Of a stretch of 64,000 bases of DNA, positions 55,821-64,000 are shown piece after piece. Location: assembly GCF_000332455.1 (NCBI RefSeq), contig NZ_AOGY02000027.1:1-64000 (forward strand). Reading direction: 5' to 3'. The translations under genes and the position numbers were made by a program. Under the pieces are notes generated by a model. The model ran no database searches and was not told where the DNA came from. It saw only the letters and a list, made by a program, of their open reading frames with translations. The DNA is from Leptospira vanthielii serovar Holland str. Waz Holland = ATCC 700522 (GTDB taxonomy: Bacteria > Spirochaetota > Leptospiria > Leptospirales > Leptospiraceae). Each line of letters opens with the position of its first letter. Positions within the stretch are counted from its first letter, which is position 1.

Positions 55821-56625
55821 TTTAGTTTTTCTGAATTGTTCTTCGTTGTATTATCATCCAACAAAGGAAACTTATTTTACTCCAAAACAAATGGGTTTTT
55901 CTTATGACTCGACATTCCTTACTACTAAGGATGGAGTGAAGTTGAATGTTTGGAGAATTTACTCTAAAAAGTTTGAAACTCCGAAAGCGGTCATCTTGCA
56001 ATTTCATGGGAACGGCCAGAACATGAGTGCTCATTTTTTATCCCTTGTTTGGCTTGTGAATCATGGTTATGAACTGATCGTATTTGACTATAGAGGTTAT
56101 GGGGATTCGGAAGGAGAGCCAGATCCAGATGACATATTGGAAGATAGCAAACTTGCCTTAGACTTCGCTTTGCAAGAGGCCAGAGATAAAGGAACGAAGT
56201 TGATAGTGTACGGTCAAAGTTTGGGTGGAGCCATTGCTATGCAGACTCTTTCTGATTGGAAAGATAAAAATGAAGTGGTTTTATTTTGTATTGATGGTTC
56301 GTTTCCATCTTATCGAGAAGTTGCAAAACAAACAATGAACTATGTGCTGTTCCCCCCAGTAGGAAATCTATTTTCTTGGCTTTTTCATGATCGCACTAGC
56401 CCTCGTGATTCGATTGCCAAACTTTCTCCCATCCCACTACTTATCATTCATGGAACCGAAGATACAGTTGTTTTTTTTGAGAATGGAAAACAGATTTTTG
56501 GCTTGGCTGGCGAACCAAAGGTTTTTTGGGAAATTCGTGGTGGAGGGCATGTGGACTGGATGAACCTAGGCCGGTCCAAGTTTGCAAAAGATTTTTTAGT
56601 TTTACTCAATAGGCATTTGTACTGA
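55783..56625 (+). CDS. Alpha/beta hydrolase lipoprotein (BEM46-like)
   Basis: The 280-residue protein starts with a lipoprotein signal ending VFLNC (Cys about 19). A hydrolase fold follows with HGNGQN (about 76), FDYRGYGDSEG, nucleophile Ser in GQSLGGA (about 147), an Asp in HGTEDTVVFFENG and His in GGGHVDW. These are BEM46/FrsA-type serine hydrolases, and their substrates are unknown. The start lies 38 bp inside the end of the Lnb-like gene, so expression is coupled. Because both proteins are exported, they may act together on lipids or lipoproteins at the envelope. Confidence 0.88.
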   Translation: MKKHLYHIIICFSLVFLNCSSLYYHPTKETYFTPKQMGFSYDSTFLTTKDGVKLNVWRIYSKKFETPKAVILQFHGNGQNMSAHFLSLVWLVNHGYELIVFDYRGYGDSEGEPDPDDILEDSKLALDFALQEARDKGTKLIVYGQSLGGAIAMQTLSDWKDKNEVVLFCIDGSFPSYREVAKQTMNYVLFPPVGNLFSWLFHDRTSPRDSIAKLSPIPLLIIHGTEDTVVFFENGKQIFGLAGEPKVFWEIRGGGHVDWMNLGRSKFAKDFLVLLNRHLY

Positions 56626-57120
56626 TAAAAACTGGTGTTCCACAAAAACAGGAACAGAAAGGACTTCTGACAAAGTAGACTCTCTATCGATTTCGAGAAA
56701 GGTTAGTTCACTCCTGCTAATCTTTGTTTCACTGAAAATTTTTAGTTCTATGTATTTCTCTTCTCCTTTTTTAATTTGAAATACTTTGGTGGCGTCTGGT
56801 TTCCCAACCACATCCAATCGATAGGTTCCTTCTTGTAATCGAAGATAACCGAGTGAGGCATTTTGAAGTTCTATTTTATAAATAGGGTTTGGTTGGATCC
56901 GAGAAGAGAATTTATCTGGATAACGTGATAACAAACATTCGTAGTTCCAAAGGGAAAGTGCCGGATGTTCAGGTCGAATCAAGTACAAAAGCCCTGTATT
57001 ATTTTCCTTTGAAACCAATTTAACAAAACTTTTTTTTTCCGCACATTGCATCGTGAATCCAAGTAGGATGTTAAAAAAAATAAAAATGGTAAAATAGGAG
57101 ATTTTGTATTCGGAGTTCAT
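56602..57120 (-). CDS. Small lipoprotein, DUF2846-like
   Basis: The 172-residue protein has a lipoprotein signal ending GFTMQC (Cys 26), then a beta-rich domain with LLYLIRPEHPAL and SLGYLRLQEGTYRLDVVGKP. That pattern resembles DUF2846-type proteins, whose function is unknown. Its end overlaps the end of the convergent hydrolase gene by 24 bp. Its start overlaps the DUF445 stop by 4 bp, so it is co-transcribed with DUF445. Confidence 0.65.
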   Translation of the reverse strand: MNSEYKISYFTIFIFFNILLGFTMQCAEKKSFVKLVSKENNTGLLYLIRPEHPALSLWNYECLLSRYPDKFSSRIQPNPIYKIELQNASLGYLRLQEGTYRLDVVGKPDATKVFQIKKGEEKYIELKIFSETKISRSELTFLEIDRESTLSEVLSVPVFVEHQFLSVQMPIE

Positions 57121-58460
57121 GGTGTTTCTTGTGATTCCATTGGGAAACGTTTCTGATTCCTAAAATGGGCAATGTAGGTAATGAGAACTAGGGCACCCAC
57201 AGGAACAGCAAAGTAGATATGGACTTGGATGAGTCCAGCAATCATTCCTAAAATTCCACCTAAGAATTGTATGACGACAAGGTTCCCGCCGGTATTATCC
57301 AAAATCATTTTTTCTAAATCATCGGTGTCAAGAGCCATCACTCGTTCTTCGACAAGTGCAGTTACATTGATATTGTGGACAAATTTTTCAATATTGGTTT
57401 TGAGATAAACTTTTCCTTCTTCGCTATTCATAAATTCGAGGAGTCTTTTTTTGACCCAATCCACGGCGCGAAAAAAGTTTTTTTCAATTTCTTCCCAGTT
57501 ATTTGGATCATCTAAATAGGCTTGTAGGCGTTCAATTCCAGAAGGCAGTAGGTTTTGTCTTGCATAGTCCCCACTGGCTTCCAACCAATTAGAAATTTTT
57601 CCAGTAATGAATTCTTGTGTTTCTTTGGAGTTCAATCGTTCTTGGAGACCGGCCATCATTTCATCCAACATATTCATAAACTGGTCAGATGTTTCTGGAT
57701 CTTTTACAAAACGTTCCAAAAGTTCTCGAATGGCTTCTTCGTTAAAGGAAAAAATCTTTTTCACTCCAATTCCAATTTTTCCAAGCGTACTTCTTGTTTT
57801 TAAATACTCTTCTAAACCTTCATTGAGTAGGTTTGCAAGTTTTGGCATCTCTTCGAGGAGGACCACTCGAAGTTGTTTTCCTAAATCTTCACGATTTGCC
57901 TCTTCCGTTAGGTAATATGTTAGGCGATCCTTCGCATAATCCCAAAGTTTTTGAATTTCCTCTGGACGTTCTGCCATTTTTTTCATAGTTTCTTCGGAAA
58001 AGTCAAAGATAACTTCTAAAATCTCAGGCCCCCTTGCTTTGAGCATAGAAATGATTTTGGTCACAAGCATGGTTCGGATTTCTTCATTATGAATGGCTTC
58101 ATCAATTTCTTTAACTATTTTTTGAATTCCGGTTTCGACCAAATTACGTTCATAGATATAAGATAGAATGATGTCTGGATGGAGTAAGTTACTTTGAATA
58201 CTTTCGCCGAGTGACTTTGCAATTTTAGATTTGTTTTTGGGAACAAGCCCGGACCAACCAAGAACCTTACCATGTTTAGGTTGGAATAACATTTTGATGG
58301 CAAGAAAATTGGTGAAGTAACCCACAACCCCTGCCATTAAAACCACAAAGACTGCGTTTATCCAAACATTACCTTCGTAGTATGCTTGAAATCCTCCGGC
58401 GATAATGGAAAAGATTATAAGTAATCTACGATACCAGGCATCTAATTTTGCAACATCCAT
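57117..58460 (-). CDS. DUF445-family membrane protein
   Basis: The 447-residue protein has helices near the N-terminus (about 10-60, AGVVGYFTNFLAIKMLFQP) and the C-terminus (about 410-435), and a long amphipathic helical middle rich in Glu and Lys, typical of DUF445/YheB-like proteins. The family is implicated in membrane organisation in some bacteria. The role here is unknown. It is the middle gene of a minus-strand run with the SDR upstream (6 bp) and a small lipoprotein downstream (4-bp overlap). Confidence 0.85.
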   Translation of the reverse strand: MDVAKLDAWYRRLLIIFSIIAGGFQAYYEGNVWINAVFVVLMAGVVGYFTNFLAIKMLFQPKHGKVLGWSGLVPKNKSKIAKSLGESIQSNLLHPDIILSYIYERNLVETGIQKIVKEIDEAIHNEEIRTMLVTKIISMLKARGPEILEVIFDFSEETMKKMAERPEEIQKLWDYAKDRLTYYLTEEANREDLGKQLRVVLLEEMPKLANLLNEGLEEYLKTRSTLGKIGIGVKKIFSFNEEAIRELLERFVKDPETSDQFMNMLDEMMAGLQERLNSKETQEFITGKISNWLEASGDYARQNLLPSGIERLQAYLDDPNNWEEIEKNFFRAVDWVKKRLLEFMNSEEGKVYLKTNIEKFVHNINVTALVEERVMALDTDDLEKMILDNTGGNLVVIQFLGGILGMIAGLIQVHIYFAVPVGALVLITYIAHFRNQKRFPMESQETP

Positions 58461-58466
58461 TCGATT

Positions 58467-59240
58467 CTATTCCTCTTCTAGTTTTAAGTATTTTCCACTT
58501 AACCTTCGCAGAAAACCTCGTGGGATGAGTTCTGAAATAGTAATGGCACCTTGGTTGAAGGCACCAGTGATACAAACTGCTTGGTTATTGTGAAGCGCAC
58601 TGAGTGATTCTTCTACCACTACATCCGCATCCTGCCACATAAACGAAGGATATTTAGATTTACTAATTCCAGCTCTTTGATGGAAGTCTGAATGGGTAAG
58701 CCCTGGGCAAAGTGCTTGTACATATATGCCGTGAAGTTTGGCTTCTTCGTGGATGGATTCTGTAAAGGATTTTACAAAAGCTTTGGTTGCTGCATAAATC
58801 GCACTACCAGGAGCTGGCAGGTAACCTGCGATCGATGCCACATTAATCAAATAACCTTTTTTGTTTTTTTTGAATCGGTTCAGTGCTACGTGACTTAAAT
58901 GGACGAGAGTTTTTACATTTAAATTTACTTCATCTAGTTCTTTGTCGAGTGGTAAAGCAGCAAACTCACCTACAGTTCCAAACCCAGCGTTGTTCACAAC
59001 AAGTTCTGCGTCTTTATCTTTTGTTATGATGTCGGCGAGTTCTTCCACATCTTTCTTTTTGGTAAGATCAAGAGCAAAGTATTTTAAGATCCCTCTAGAC
59101 TTAGGTTCTAATTCTAAGATTACTTTTTTTAAATCGGATTCCGTACGCGATATCAAAAAGACATTGTAGTCTTTACTGAGTGCTCGAACAAATTCTTTTC
59201 CAATTCCTTGGGATGCGCCAGTAATATATGCATTTTTCAT
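58467..59240 (-). CDS. Short-chain dehydrogenase/reductase
   Basis: The 257-residue protein has the SDR cofactor motif TGASQGIGK (about 7), the NNAGFG motif (about 85), the catalytic Ser in NVASIAGYLP (about 135) and Tyr-x3-Lys in YAATKAF (about 149). It is a classical SDR that uses NAD(P)H, and the PGLTHSDF stretch follows. The substrate is not predictable. It overlaps the RimI-like gene by 4 bp and is 6 bp ahead of DUF445. Confidence 0.92.
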   Translation of the reverse strand: MKNAYITGASQGIGKEFVRALSKDYNVFLISRTESDLKKVILELEPKSRGILKYFALDLTKKKDVEELADIITKDKDAELVVNNAGFGTVGEFAALPLDKELDEVNLNVKTLVHLSHVALNRFKKNKKGYLINVASIAGYLPAPGSAIYAATKAFVKSFTESIHEEAKLHGIYVQALCPGLTHSDFHQRAGISKSKYPSFMWQDADVVVEESLSALHNNQAVCITGAFNQGAITISELIPRGFLRRLSGKYLKLEEE

Positions 59241-59671
59241 TCAGGTGGATTCCTTTTCATCAGAACGGCTGTGGATCCGTCTGGATAGTATTTTTTACGT
59301 CTCTCTAATTCTATAAAACCAACGGACTGATAAAGTCTGATGGCAGGTTCGTTTGATTCCTTAACTTCCAGAAAAAATTCTTTTTTTGGAAATTCTTGGA
59401 AGAGAGCCAAGATAAGTTCTTTAGCTAAACCTAACTTTCGGTAGTTGGGAAGGGTTGCGATCCGAAAGATTTCTATCTCCCAAGGAGTTTCGCAGACGAG
59501 AGCATAACACTGAGTATCTGGATTCCCATAACCAAAAGCCACGTGGAATTCCAGATGGGTTTGGATCATTTTTTCTGTCCATTCCTCTCCGGGGAAACAG
59601 AGAGATTCCCATTGGAGGAGGAGAGAAAGGTCGGCTTCCCCCAACCTGCGAAAACTATGAGACATAATCAC
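59237..59671 (-). CDS. GNAT acetyltransferase, RimI-like
   Basis: The 144-residue protein has the GNAT fold with an acetyl-CoA site in IATLPNYRKLGLAKELILALF (about 75-95) and the RimI-type ESNEPAIRLYQSVGFIELERRKKYY C-terminus (about 112-130). RimI acetylates the N-terminus of ribosomal protein S18. Related enzymes modify other proteins, so the target is inferred only from family. The start may be at ATG 59665, two codons later. It is transcribed with the SDR. Confidence 0.85.
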   Translation of the reverse strand: MIMSHSFRRLGEADLSLLLQWESLCFPGEEWTEKMIQTHLEFHVAFGYGNPDTQCYALVCETPWEIEIFRIATLPNYRKLGLAKELILALFQEFPKKEFFLEVKESNEPAIRLYQSVGFIELERRKKYYPDGSTAVLMKRNPPE

Positions 59672-59715
59672 ATTTTTTTCTTTTCATCCAAAAGAAAGAA
59701 ACTAAAATCGAACCG

Positions 59716-60633
59716 ATGGGCACAAAAAACAGCAGGTTTTCTTTGGTATCCTTGCCAATCGGTATCCTACTAGTCCTCTCTGGCTTTAGTTTTTCAGGAT
59801 GTGACTATCTAAAGTCACTTACCGAATCCAGATACCGCAAACGCATTGGAGGCGAACCTGCTTCCGAAAAAGATATCGTCAATTGGAAAGAAAAATTGGC
59901 ATTAGAAGAGGCGGAAATCGAAGAGATGGACAAAAGAATCCGAAAAATGGTTCAAAAATCCAACCAATCGGCTGCTCTTTCTTGGAAGATTGCGAGGGCT
60001 TATATGCGTGCCGGTTCCGCTGATTTAGGTGCTCGTTATTATGACGAAGCTTTGGCGGAGTCTATCCCGAATGCAAAACAAGGTGGTTTTGAAATCCATT
60101 CTTATGAATCCGCCTTACCATATTTTGATAAGGCCATCCAATCAGGAAAGTTGGATAAACAACTGTTATATGAGACGGCTGTGGCTTATGCCAATGCCTC
60201 CAAAGATATGGGTTGGGAATCCACTAGGCGTAGTCGTGCCATTAATTTATTCAAACAACTATCCAAACTAGACAAAGAAGATTCTCGGTTTCCCTTTCAA
60301 CTGGCTCTTGTTTATTTTGATTCCTCTTTGAAGGATGAGGTTTGGAATGGAAAACTAACTAGTGGGTATGATGAAGTGGAACTTGCATTTTCACTTCTGG
60401 ATCAAATTTTACGGAAAGAACCTTATAATGTTCCGACAAGGTTTGCCAAAGCCAACTTTTTATACCAAGTGGGGAAATCTAATTTAGCTTATGATGAGTA
60501 CACTCGTATCAAATCCATTTTGGAAGAGATGAAAGAAAAAGGTACCATCCGAGAATCTTTGGAAGAAAATTCTTCTTATCGCAATGTGATCAAAAACTTA
60601 AACCAATTAGGGGCCCAAAACAAATCCAATTGA
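59716..60633 (+). CDS. TPR-type lipoprotein
   Basis: The 305-residue protein has a lipoprotein signal ending FSFSGC (Cys about 29), followed by helical TPR-like repeats: LSWKIARAYMRAGSADLGARYYDEAL (about 88-115), LLYETAVAYANASKD, and ANFLYQVGKSNLAYDEY. Such repeats bind protein partners at the envelope. No specific partner is evident. It is followed 11 bp later by dprA. It diverges from the RimI-like gene across 44 bp. Confidence 0.8.
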   Translation: MGTKNSRFSLVSLPIGILLVLSGFSFSGCDYLKSLTESRYRKRIGGEPASEKDIVNWKEKLALEEAEIEEMDKRIRKMVQKSNQSAALSWKIARAYMRAGSADLGARYYDEALAESIPNAKQGGFEIHSYESALPYFDKAIQSGKLDKQLLYETAVAYANASKDMGWESTRRSRAINLFKQLSKLDKEDSRFPFQLALVYFDSSLKDEVWNGKLTSGYDEVELAFSLLDQILRKEPYNVPTRFAKANFLYQVGKSNLAYDEYTRIKSILEEMKEKGTIRESLEENSSYRNVIKNLNQLGAQNKSN

Positions 60634-60644
60634 CCTCTTAAATT

Positions 60645-61565
60645 GTGGTCGTTTCGATTCTAGGGCATCCTCGGGTTTCCTCTTTTCTTCGCAAAACAAG
60701 AATTTGGTGTAATTACATTCACTTTTCTGAGTTGTATCAAGTCCTGCCAAATTACTTCGAAGAGGATTTCTGGAACCAATGTTTGAAAGAGTGTATCGAA
60801 TGGGAAGCTGGCAAAAATCCCCTTTGGAAACTTGTGAGTTTTTATGACCCCGAGTATCCCAAAAGCCTAAAAGAAATTTATGACCCACCTCTTGTGATTG
60901 CCTGTTCAGGGAATGTCCAGTTATTACAATCTCCGATGGTTGCGATTGTAGGAACAAGAAAGTCCTCTCCCGTTTCTCTTTCTGCCACAGAAGAACTGGT
61001 TCGGCTGTTATCAACAAATAAGAGTTTGTCGATTGTTTCCGGTATGGCCCTTGGGATTGATAGGCGAGCTTTTTTATCCGCTTTGGACTGGGATGTTCCC
61101 GTGGTCGGCGTACTCGGGACCACCTTGGGAATGGAATACCCTCCTGGGAATCGGGATCTTTACAAACGGATCAAAGAAAATCCAAACCAACTCCTTCTTA
61201 CGGAATTTTTACTGAAAACAGAACCTGCCAAATGGACCTTTCCCAAACGGAATCGTGTGATCTCCGGTCTTGCGGACAGAGTGTACATTATGGAGTCGGG
61301 GCGTAAGTCAGGTACGATTTCTACGGCCTATAGTGCTATGGAACAAAACAGAGAGATCTATGTATTCGACCATCCCAAACAATTTGATAACGAGGGGGGA
61401 AGGTTATTAATACGGCAAGGTGCCCTAAGGTTATTTGGTGAAACCGAAACAGAAATTGAAGAAGTGAATGTTATAGAGATGAGTTACGATGAATGGAGAA
61501 AAAAACGAACCATCCCTTCTGGATTGGGAAGAGATGGTGGACTAGGTCGAAAGTTTACCCTTTAA
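60645..61565 (+). CDS. dprA: DNA processing protein DprA
   Basis: The 306-residue protein has the Rossmann-like DprA core: VGTRKSSPVS (about 106), SGMALGIDRRAFLSAL (about 130), GVLGTTLGMEYPPGNRDLY, and FPKRNRVISGLADRVYIMESGRKSGT (about 200-225). DprA loads RecA on incoming single-stranded DNA during transformation. The family's Rossmann loop usually ends GIDxxAH, and the His is replaced here (GIDRRAF). No C-terminal winged-helix domain is present. It starts at GTG 60645. No other competence genes are visible. Confidence 0.9.
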   Translation: MVVSILGHPRVSSFLRKTRIWCNYIHFSELYQVLPNYFEEDFWNQCLKECIEWEAGKNPLWKLVSFYDPEYPKSLKEIYDPPLVIACSGNVQLLQSPMVAIVGTRKSSPVSLSATEELVRLLSTNKSLSIVSGMALGIDRRAFLSALDWDVPVVGVLGTTLGMEYPPGNRDLYKRIKENPNQLLLTEFLLKTEPAKWTFPKRNRVISGLADRVYIMESGRKSGTISTAYSAMEQNREIYVFDHPKQFDNEGGRLLIRQGALRLFGETETEIEEVNVIEMSYDEWRKKRTIPSGLGRDGGLGRKFTL

Positions 61566-62589
61566 AAACAAATCCTGCGGCGGTAGCAAGGATGTAGATG
61601 AATAGTAAAAATACACCGAACGGTCGTTTGATTTTATCTTTAGAAAAAACAATTCCTAAGCGGAATAGAATGAGAACAATGAGCATCGAAGGAAAGTAGA
61701 ATGTAAAAAAACTTACAGGAGCTTCGAGTCCATTTCTTGTGACAGCAGCGGCTGCACCCGATACAAAGAGAACATTCAAAATATCGGCCCCGATGATATT
61801 TCCCACGGCTAGTTCCGAATGTCCCCGTCTTGACGCTTGGATGGCAGTGACAAGTTCTGGAAGTGAAGTTCCAAAGGCAACAAGTGTGGCTCCAATGATA
61901 GAATCTGGAATGGAGAGTCTAACTGCCGTTTCTTGAACAGAAGGAATCAACACTTTCGAGGAAAGGATCACAAATGTGATGGCTGCGACTAGTTTTAATA
62001 ACACAATCCAAAAGGGTGCAGAATCGTATTCGGTTGTGTCATCAATCCCTGCTTCCAATTCTCCTGGTTTGGATCTGGACCAACGGATACTCAAATAAAT
62101 GTAAACAGCAAGAAGTAGTAAAAATACAAATCCAGTTCCTTGGTCGATCCGTCCTCCTGTAGAGAAAACAGATGTTAGGTTAACCCAAGGAAGGGCTGCA
62201 AAAACCAGTAAAAATCCAGAAAGTACTTGGATCCAACCTTGACGATTTACAAGTCGTTTGTCAATATCAGGTGGAGAAATTAAGATGGCGATTCCCAAAA
62301 TGAGGCCAGTATCGCAGATAATGGAACCAACAGCATTTCCAAGAGCAATTCCCGGATTTCCTTCGAGGGCAGAAAGCACCGATACGGAAACTTCCGGTAG
62401 GGTTGTGCCCAAACTTACGATGGTGGCCCCAATGATCATCTTGGGAACTCCCCAACGAGTGGAAAGAGAGACTGCTTCGTCAACTAGTACGTCAGCGGCT
62501 TTGCCCAAAACAAGGATGGAGCCAATGATGACGAGTAAAAGAACTGGTAAGGGAAGGGTTTGAAAAGTTGCAGTAAGAAATGCATCCAT
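61555..62589 (-). CDS. Ca2+/Na+ antiporter of the CaCA family
   Basis: The 344-residue protein has about ten helices in two inverted halves, each with a CaCA alpha repeat: GTTLPEVSVSVLSALEGNPGIALGNAVGSI (about 60-90) and GTSLPELVTAIQASRRGHSELAVGNIIGAD (about 240-270). The conserved Glu residues needed for ion binding are present in both. It exchanges sodium or protons for calcium, with YrbG-like layout. Its end overlaps the dprA end by 11 bp, and its start overlaps the frame of the divergent exported-protein gene. Confidence 0.92.
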   Translation of the reverse strand: MDAFLTATFQTLPLPVLLLVIIGSILVLGKAADVLVDEAVSLSTRWGVPKMIIGATIVSLGTTLPEVSVSVLSALEGNPGIALGNAVGSIICDTGLILGIAILISPPDIDKRLVNRQGWIQVLSGFLLVFAALPWVNLTSVFSTGGRIDQGTGFVFLLLLAVYIYLSIRWSRSKPGELEAGIDDTTEYDSAPFWIVLLKLVAAITFVILSSKVLIPSVQETAVRLSIPDSIIGATLVAFGTSLPELVTAIQASRRGHSELAVGNIIGADILNVLFVSGAAAAVTRNGLEAPVSFFTFYFPSMLIVLILFRLGIVFSKDKIKRPFGVFLLFIYILATAAGFVFKG

Positions 62590-62605
62590 GGATAAAGGTC
62601 AGAAT

Positions 62606-63229
62606 ATGGAAAACTTCATCCGACTGCGACTCTTTCTTTGGGTAGGGACCCTCGGATTTTTTTCTCCGGTACTCGGAGAACCACGATTGCCCAAAGAACC
62701 AAACCTTCCCTCCCTCCCCATGGAAGAATCCAAGGAACCAAGAAATGCTCGTGGGGAAAAAGATTCTACAGAGCCTAGAGTCATCAATTTAACTCTCTGT
62801 GATGGGAGAACTGTCCGTGGCGAATCATCTAGCGGCAGTCAGTCGATGTCTTTTGAACATTCCAAAGATGGAATCCTTTACAAAAAAAAGTTAACAGTTA
62901 GTGAACTTGATTCGGTACGGATCGACTCTTGGGAACTCAAACAAAAACGTGAAGAAAAAAAAGGAATCACCTACGAAGTTGTTCCCAAAAAAATTCGGAT
63001 TCGGACTCGCAATGGAGAAGTGTTTTATAAAGAGACTGGTGTTTCCGATTTAAAACTACTCAACATTGAGATCAAAAACAACAACGGAGAAACCACTCTA
63101 TTTTCTTATTGGGTAGATTTAAAGTATCCTGATGGCAAATGGTATTCCGGTCTTCCTATGATCAAACAGGACCAAGGAACGAGAGAAGATTGTTTGAAAG
63201 ATGTAGTTAAAATGGTTGAGTGGGAGTAA
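62606..63229 (+). CDS. Exported protein of unknown function
   Basis: The product of about 207 residues begins MENFIRLRLFLWVGTLGFF, a signal peptide ending near VLGEP. A Pro/Glu-rich linker (PKEPNLPSLP) follows, then a beta-rich C-half with CDGRTVRG and CLKDVVKMV Cys residues. No family was recognised. ATG 62606 is preferred over ATG 62588, because the earlier start overlaps the divergent antiporter gene and has no ribosome site. AAAGG lies 8 nt before the chosen start. Confidence 0.6.
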   Translation: MENFIRLRLFLWVGTLGFFSPVLGEPRLPKEPNLPSLPMEESKEPRNARGEKDSTEPRVINLTLCDGRTVRGESSSGSQSMSFEHSKDGILYKKKLTVSELDSVRIDSWELKQKREEKKGITYEVVPKKIRIRTRNGEVFYKETGVSDLKLLNIEIKNNNGETTLFSYWVDLKYPDGKWYSGLPMIKQDQGTREDCLKDVVKMVEWE

Positions 63230-63254
63230 GTAAAAAATCTCTGAGAATTAGTCC

Positions 63255-63294
63255 AAACAAACTCCAGACAAGAAAGACAACCTGGAGTTTGTTT
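63255..63294 (+). terminator. Rho-independent terminator between convergent genes
   Basis: The arms aaacaaactccag (63255-63267) and ctggagtttgttt (63282-63294) pair over 13 bp with a 14-nt loop and end in a T-run. It terminates the exported-protein gene. On the minus strand the T-run is missing, so it may serve that side less well. Confidence 0.8.
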
Positions 63295-63311
63295 TTTGTG
63301 AGTTCTCATTT

Positions 63312-64000
63312 TTATTCGAATACACAATCTACATAATAAGTCATATGTCCCGATTCTGATTTTTCTTCCACAAGGCCGTGGATGTCTGTTTCGAATCCTG
63401 GAAACTTTGAGTTAAACTCACGAGCAAACTGCAAATAACGAATGATCGTCATGTTGAATATTTCACCAGGAATGAGAAGTGGAATTCCGGGAGGGTAAGG
63501 TGTTAGCAATACCGAAGTAATCCTTCCTTCCAGTTCATCAATCGGAACTCGTTCAATATCACGGTGAGCCATTTTAGAAAACGCTTCTGATGGCTTCATT
63601 GCAGGAATCATCGGGCTTAAATACATCTCTGTTGTTAGGTGAGATATATTGTTTGCTCTATAAACTTCGTGCATAGATTGGCATAAGTCTCGGAGTCCAA
63701 TACGATCGTATTTTGGGTGTGTGGTCGTAAATTTTGGCATCACACGCCAGAGGGGTTGGTTCGAATCATAATCATCTTTGAACTGTTGTAATTCGGTTAC
63801 CATCGTGTTCCATCGACCTTTGGTAATCCCTATCGTAAACATGATAAAGAAACTATAGAGTCCCGTTTTTTCTACAATGATTCCGTGTTCAGCTAAGTAT
63901 TTGGTGAGAATGAGTGCTGGGATTCCCCAATCAGCAAACTCTCCTTCCACACTCATACCAGGAGTGATGACAGTTGCTTTGATGGGATCCAACATATTAA
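63312..64000 (-). CDS. Orn/Lys/Arg decarboxylase, C-terminal part (cut by window edge)
   Basis: The 229 visible residues match the C-terminal half of PLP-dependent acid-inducible arginine, lysine or ornithine decarboxylases. The pattern includes MLDPIKATVITPG, LILTKYLAEHGIIVEKTGLYSFFIMFTIGITKGRW, LTPYPPGIPLLIPGEIF and YYVDCVFE. The PLP lysine domain lies upstream, outside the window, so the substrate cannot be set. The frame stays open through the right edge. Confidence 0.9.
   Translation of the reverse strand, partial: NMLDPIKATVITPGMSVEGEFADWGIPALILTKYLAEHGIIVEKTGLYSFFIMFTIGITKGRWNTMVTELQQFKDDYDSNQPLWRVMPKFTTTHPKYDRIGLRDLCQSMHEVYRANNISHLTTEMYLSPMIPAMKPSEAFSKMAHRDIERVPIDELEGRITSVLLTPYPPGIPLLIPGEIFNMTIIRYLQFAREFNSKFPGFETDIHGLVEEKSESGHMTYYVDCVFE

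Overview
The window is a contiguous piece of a Leptospira chromosome. This rests on the moderate-to-low GC content, dense operons on both strands, and spirochaete-style lipoproteins (LQC, LNC, SGC, FTMQC lipoboxes). It also rests on the content: a 7TM-DISM histidine kinase, tandem DUF3015 proteins, a DUF4105/Lnb-like protein, a split transketolase, a short A-before-B type IIA topoisomerase pair and an OlsB-like acyltransferase. The species cannot be resolved from sequence reading alone. The left edge holds a frameshifted IS481-type element (210-1453) with 17-bp inverted ends, beside the broken 5' end of a lipoprotein/sensor gene.

Layout. 1.8-9.2 kb: an SPL-like radical SAM protein overlapping a nucleoside phosphorylase-like protein (minus strand), then a plus-strand run of glutathione peroxidase, ChaN-like protein, a class A PBP with an N-terminal zinc ribbon, and two small exported proteins. 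9.2-11.3 kb: an RsgA-type GTPase and a GC-rich, hairpin-rich repeat array grown onto the 3' end of tRNA-Tyr, with tRNA-Thr beside it. 11.3-14.4 kb: a small membrane protein, transketolase N-half, SirB1-like protein and polyprenyl diphosphate synthase. 14.4-17.4 kb: a sensor kinase and a Thr/Gly-repeat lipoprotein on the minus strand. 17.4-22.4 kb: a coupled four-gene operon of CLC transporter, retropepsin-like protease, inactive transglutaminase with 7TM, and RimK-like ATP-grasp ligase. 22.4-30.5 kb: DUF6580, mazG, lpxD, DoxX (with a palindromic operator), RibD-C reductase, BFD ferredoxin, UMF1-type transporter, an exported protein and an HSL-type esterase. 30.5-33 kb: a WYL regulator and a DUF2779 nuclease-like protein.

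33-38 kb: lipoproteins, a heme oxygenase-MFS operon behind a Fur-like palindrome, and a PiT phosphate transporter coupled to an OlsB-like acyltransferase. 38-47 kb: a long minus-strand run of lipoprotein, gltX, RsbW-like kinase, glycosyltransferase, polA and a YfhO-like membrane protein. 47-50.5 kb: the divergent topoisomerase pair. 50.6-56.6 kb: envelope and exported proteins (beta-lactamase-fold lipoprotein, two DUF3015, Lnb-like protein, alpha/beta hydrolase). 56.6-64 kb: DUF445, SDR, RimI-like, TPR lipoprotein, DprA, a Ca2+/Na+ antiporter, an exported protein, and the C-terminus of an Orn/Lys/Arg decarboxylase running off the right edge.

Themes. Envelope work dominates: peptidoglycan synthesis, lipid A, lipoproteins and isoprenoid carriers. 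Three places look most worth following: the CLC-protease-transglutaminase-ligase operon, the tRNA-Tyr-linked repeat array with a hairpin conserved in structure but not sequence, and the iron/heme-type operator in front of heme oxygenase-MFS. No CRISPR array, rRNA, integrase or prophage was seen.
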